From assembly GCA_019246575.1 (NCBI GenBank), contig JAFAQG010000573.1, positions 1-6,264 on the forward strand: DNA of 6,264 nucleotides, read 5' to 3'. The stretch is from Acidobacteriaceae bacterium. GTDB lineage: Bacteria; Acidobacteriota; Terriglobia; Bryobacterales; Bryobacteraceae. A program made the position numbers and the translations under genes. The notes below the pieces were generated by a model that ran no database searches, was not told where the DNA came from, and worked only from the letters and a program-made list of their open reading frames with translations. Below, one piece after another: positions 6,033 to 6,264 of the stretch (position 1 is its first letter; every line of letters starts with the position of its first letter).

Positions 6033-6264
<232 letters not shown>

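Overview
This window is the distal part of a bacterial spc/alpha-type ribosomal protein operon, read on the + strand, followed by two central-carbon genes. The order is secY (3' end only), adk, map, rpmJ, rpsM, rpsK, rpsD, rpoA, rplQ, then icd on the + strand. The 3' end of gap comes in convergently on the - strand. Every sizeable open frame that looks genuinely coding belongs to a well-known family, and none is broken.

The organism is a free-living-type bacterium with moderately high GC. An Acidobacteriota relative (Solibacter/Bryobacter-like) is my best guess, from the general look of RpoA, L17 and S4 and from the gene order. This is an impression from memory and would need a phylogeny of RpoA or the ribosomal proteins. 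Non-ATG starts are common: adk TTG, map GTG, rpsD TTG, rplQ GTG and icd GTG, so five of the nine visible starts.

Layout: positions 1-1651 hold the translocon and maturation part. It comprises the SecY C-terminus, adenylate kinase with a zinc-type LID, and type I methionine aminopeptidase, with the adk stop and map start overlapping. Positions 1677-4950 hold the translation/transcription part (L36, S13, S11, S4, RNA polymerase alpha, L17). infA, often found between map and rpmJ, is not there. The only sizeable gap in this part is the 156 bp between rpsK and rpsD, which has two stem-loops and a strong Shine-Dalgarno sequence before a TTG start. It is a candidate regulatory leader for rpsD.

Positions 4951-5016 separate the ribosomal operon from an NAD-type isocitrate dehydrogenase. 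This gap holds a perfect 7-bp inverted repeat and a -10-like hexamer very close to the GTG start. icd (5017-6027) and gap (ends at 6042) converge with only 14 bp between their stop codons. An imperfect inverted repeat spans that junction.

The genes serve protein export, N-terminal methionine removal, nucleotide balance, ribosome assembly and RNA polymerase assembly, followed by TCA-cycle and glycolytic steps. I see no mobile element, CRISPR array, tRNA or rRNA, and no previously undescribed system. The findings below are regulatory or family-level oddities in an otherwise ordinary housekeeping region.
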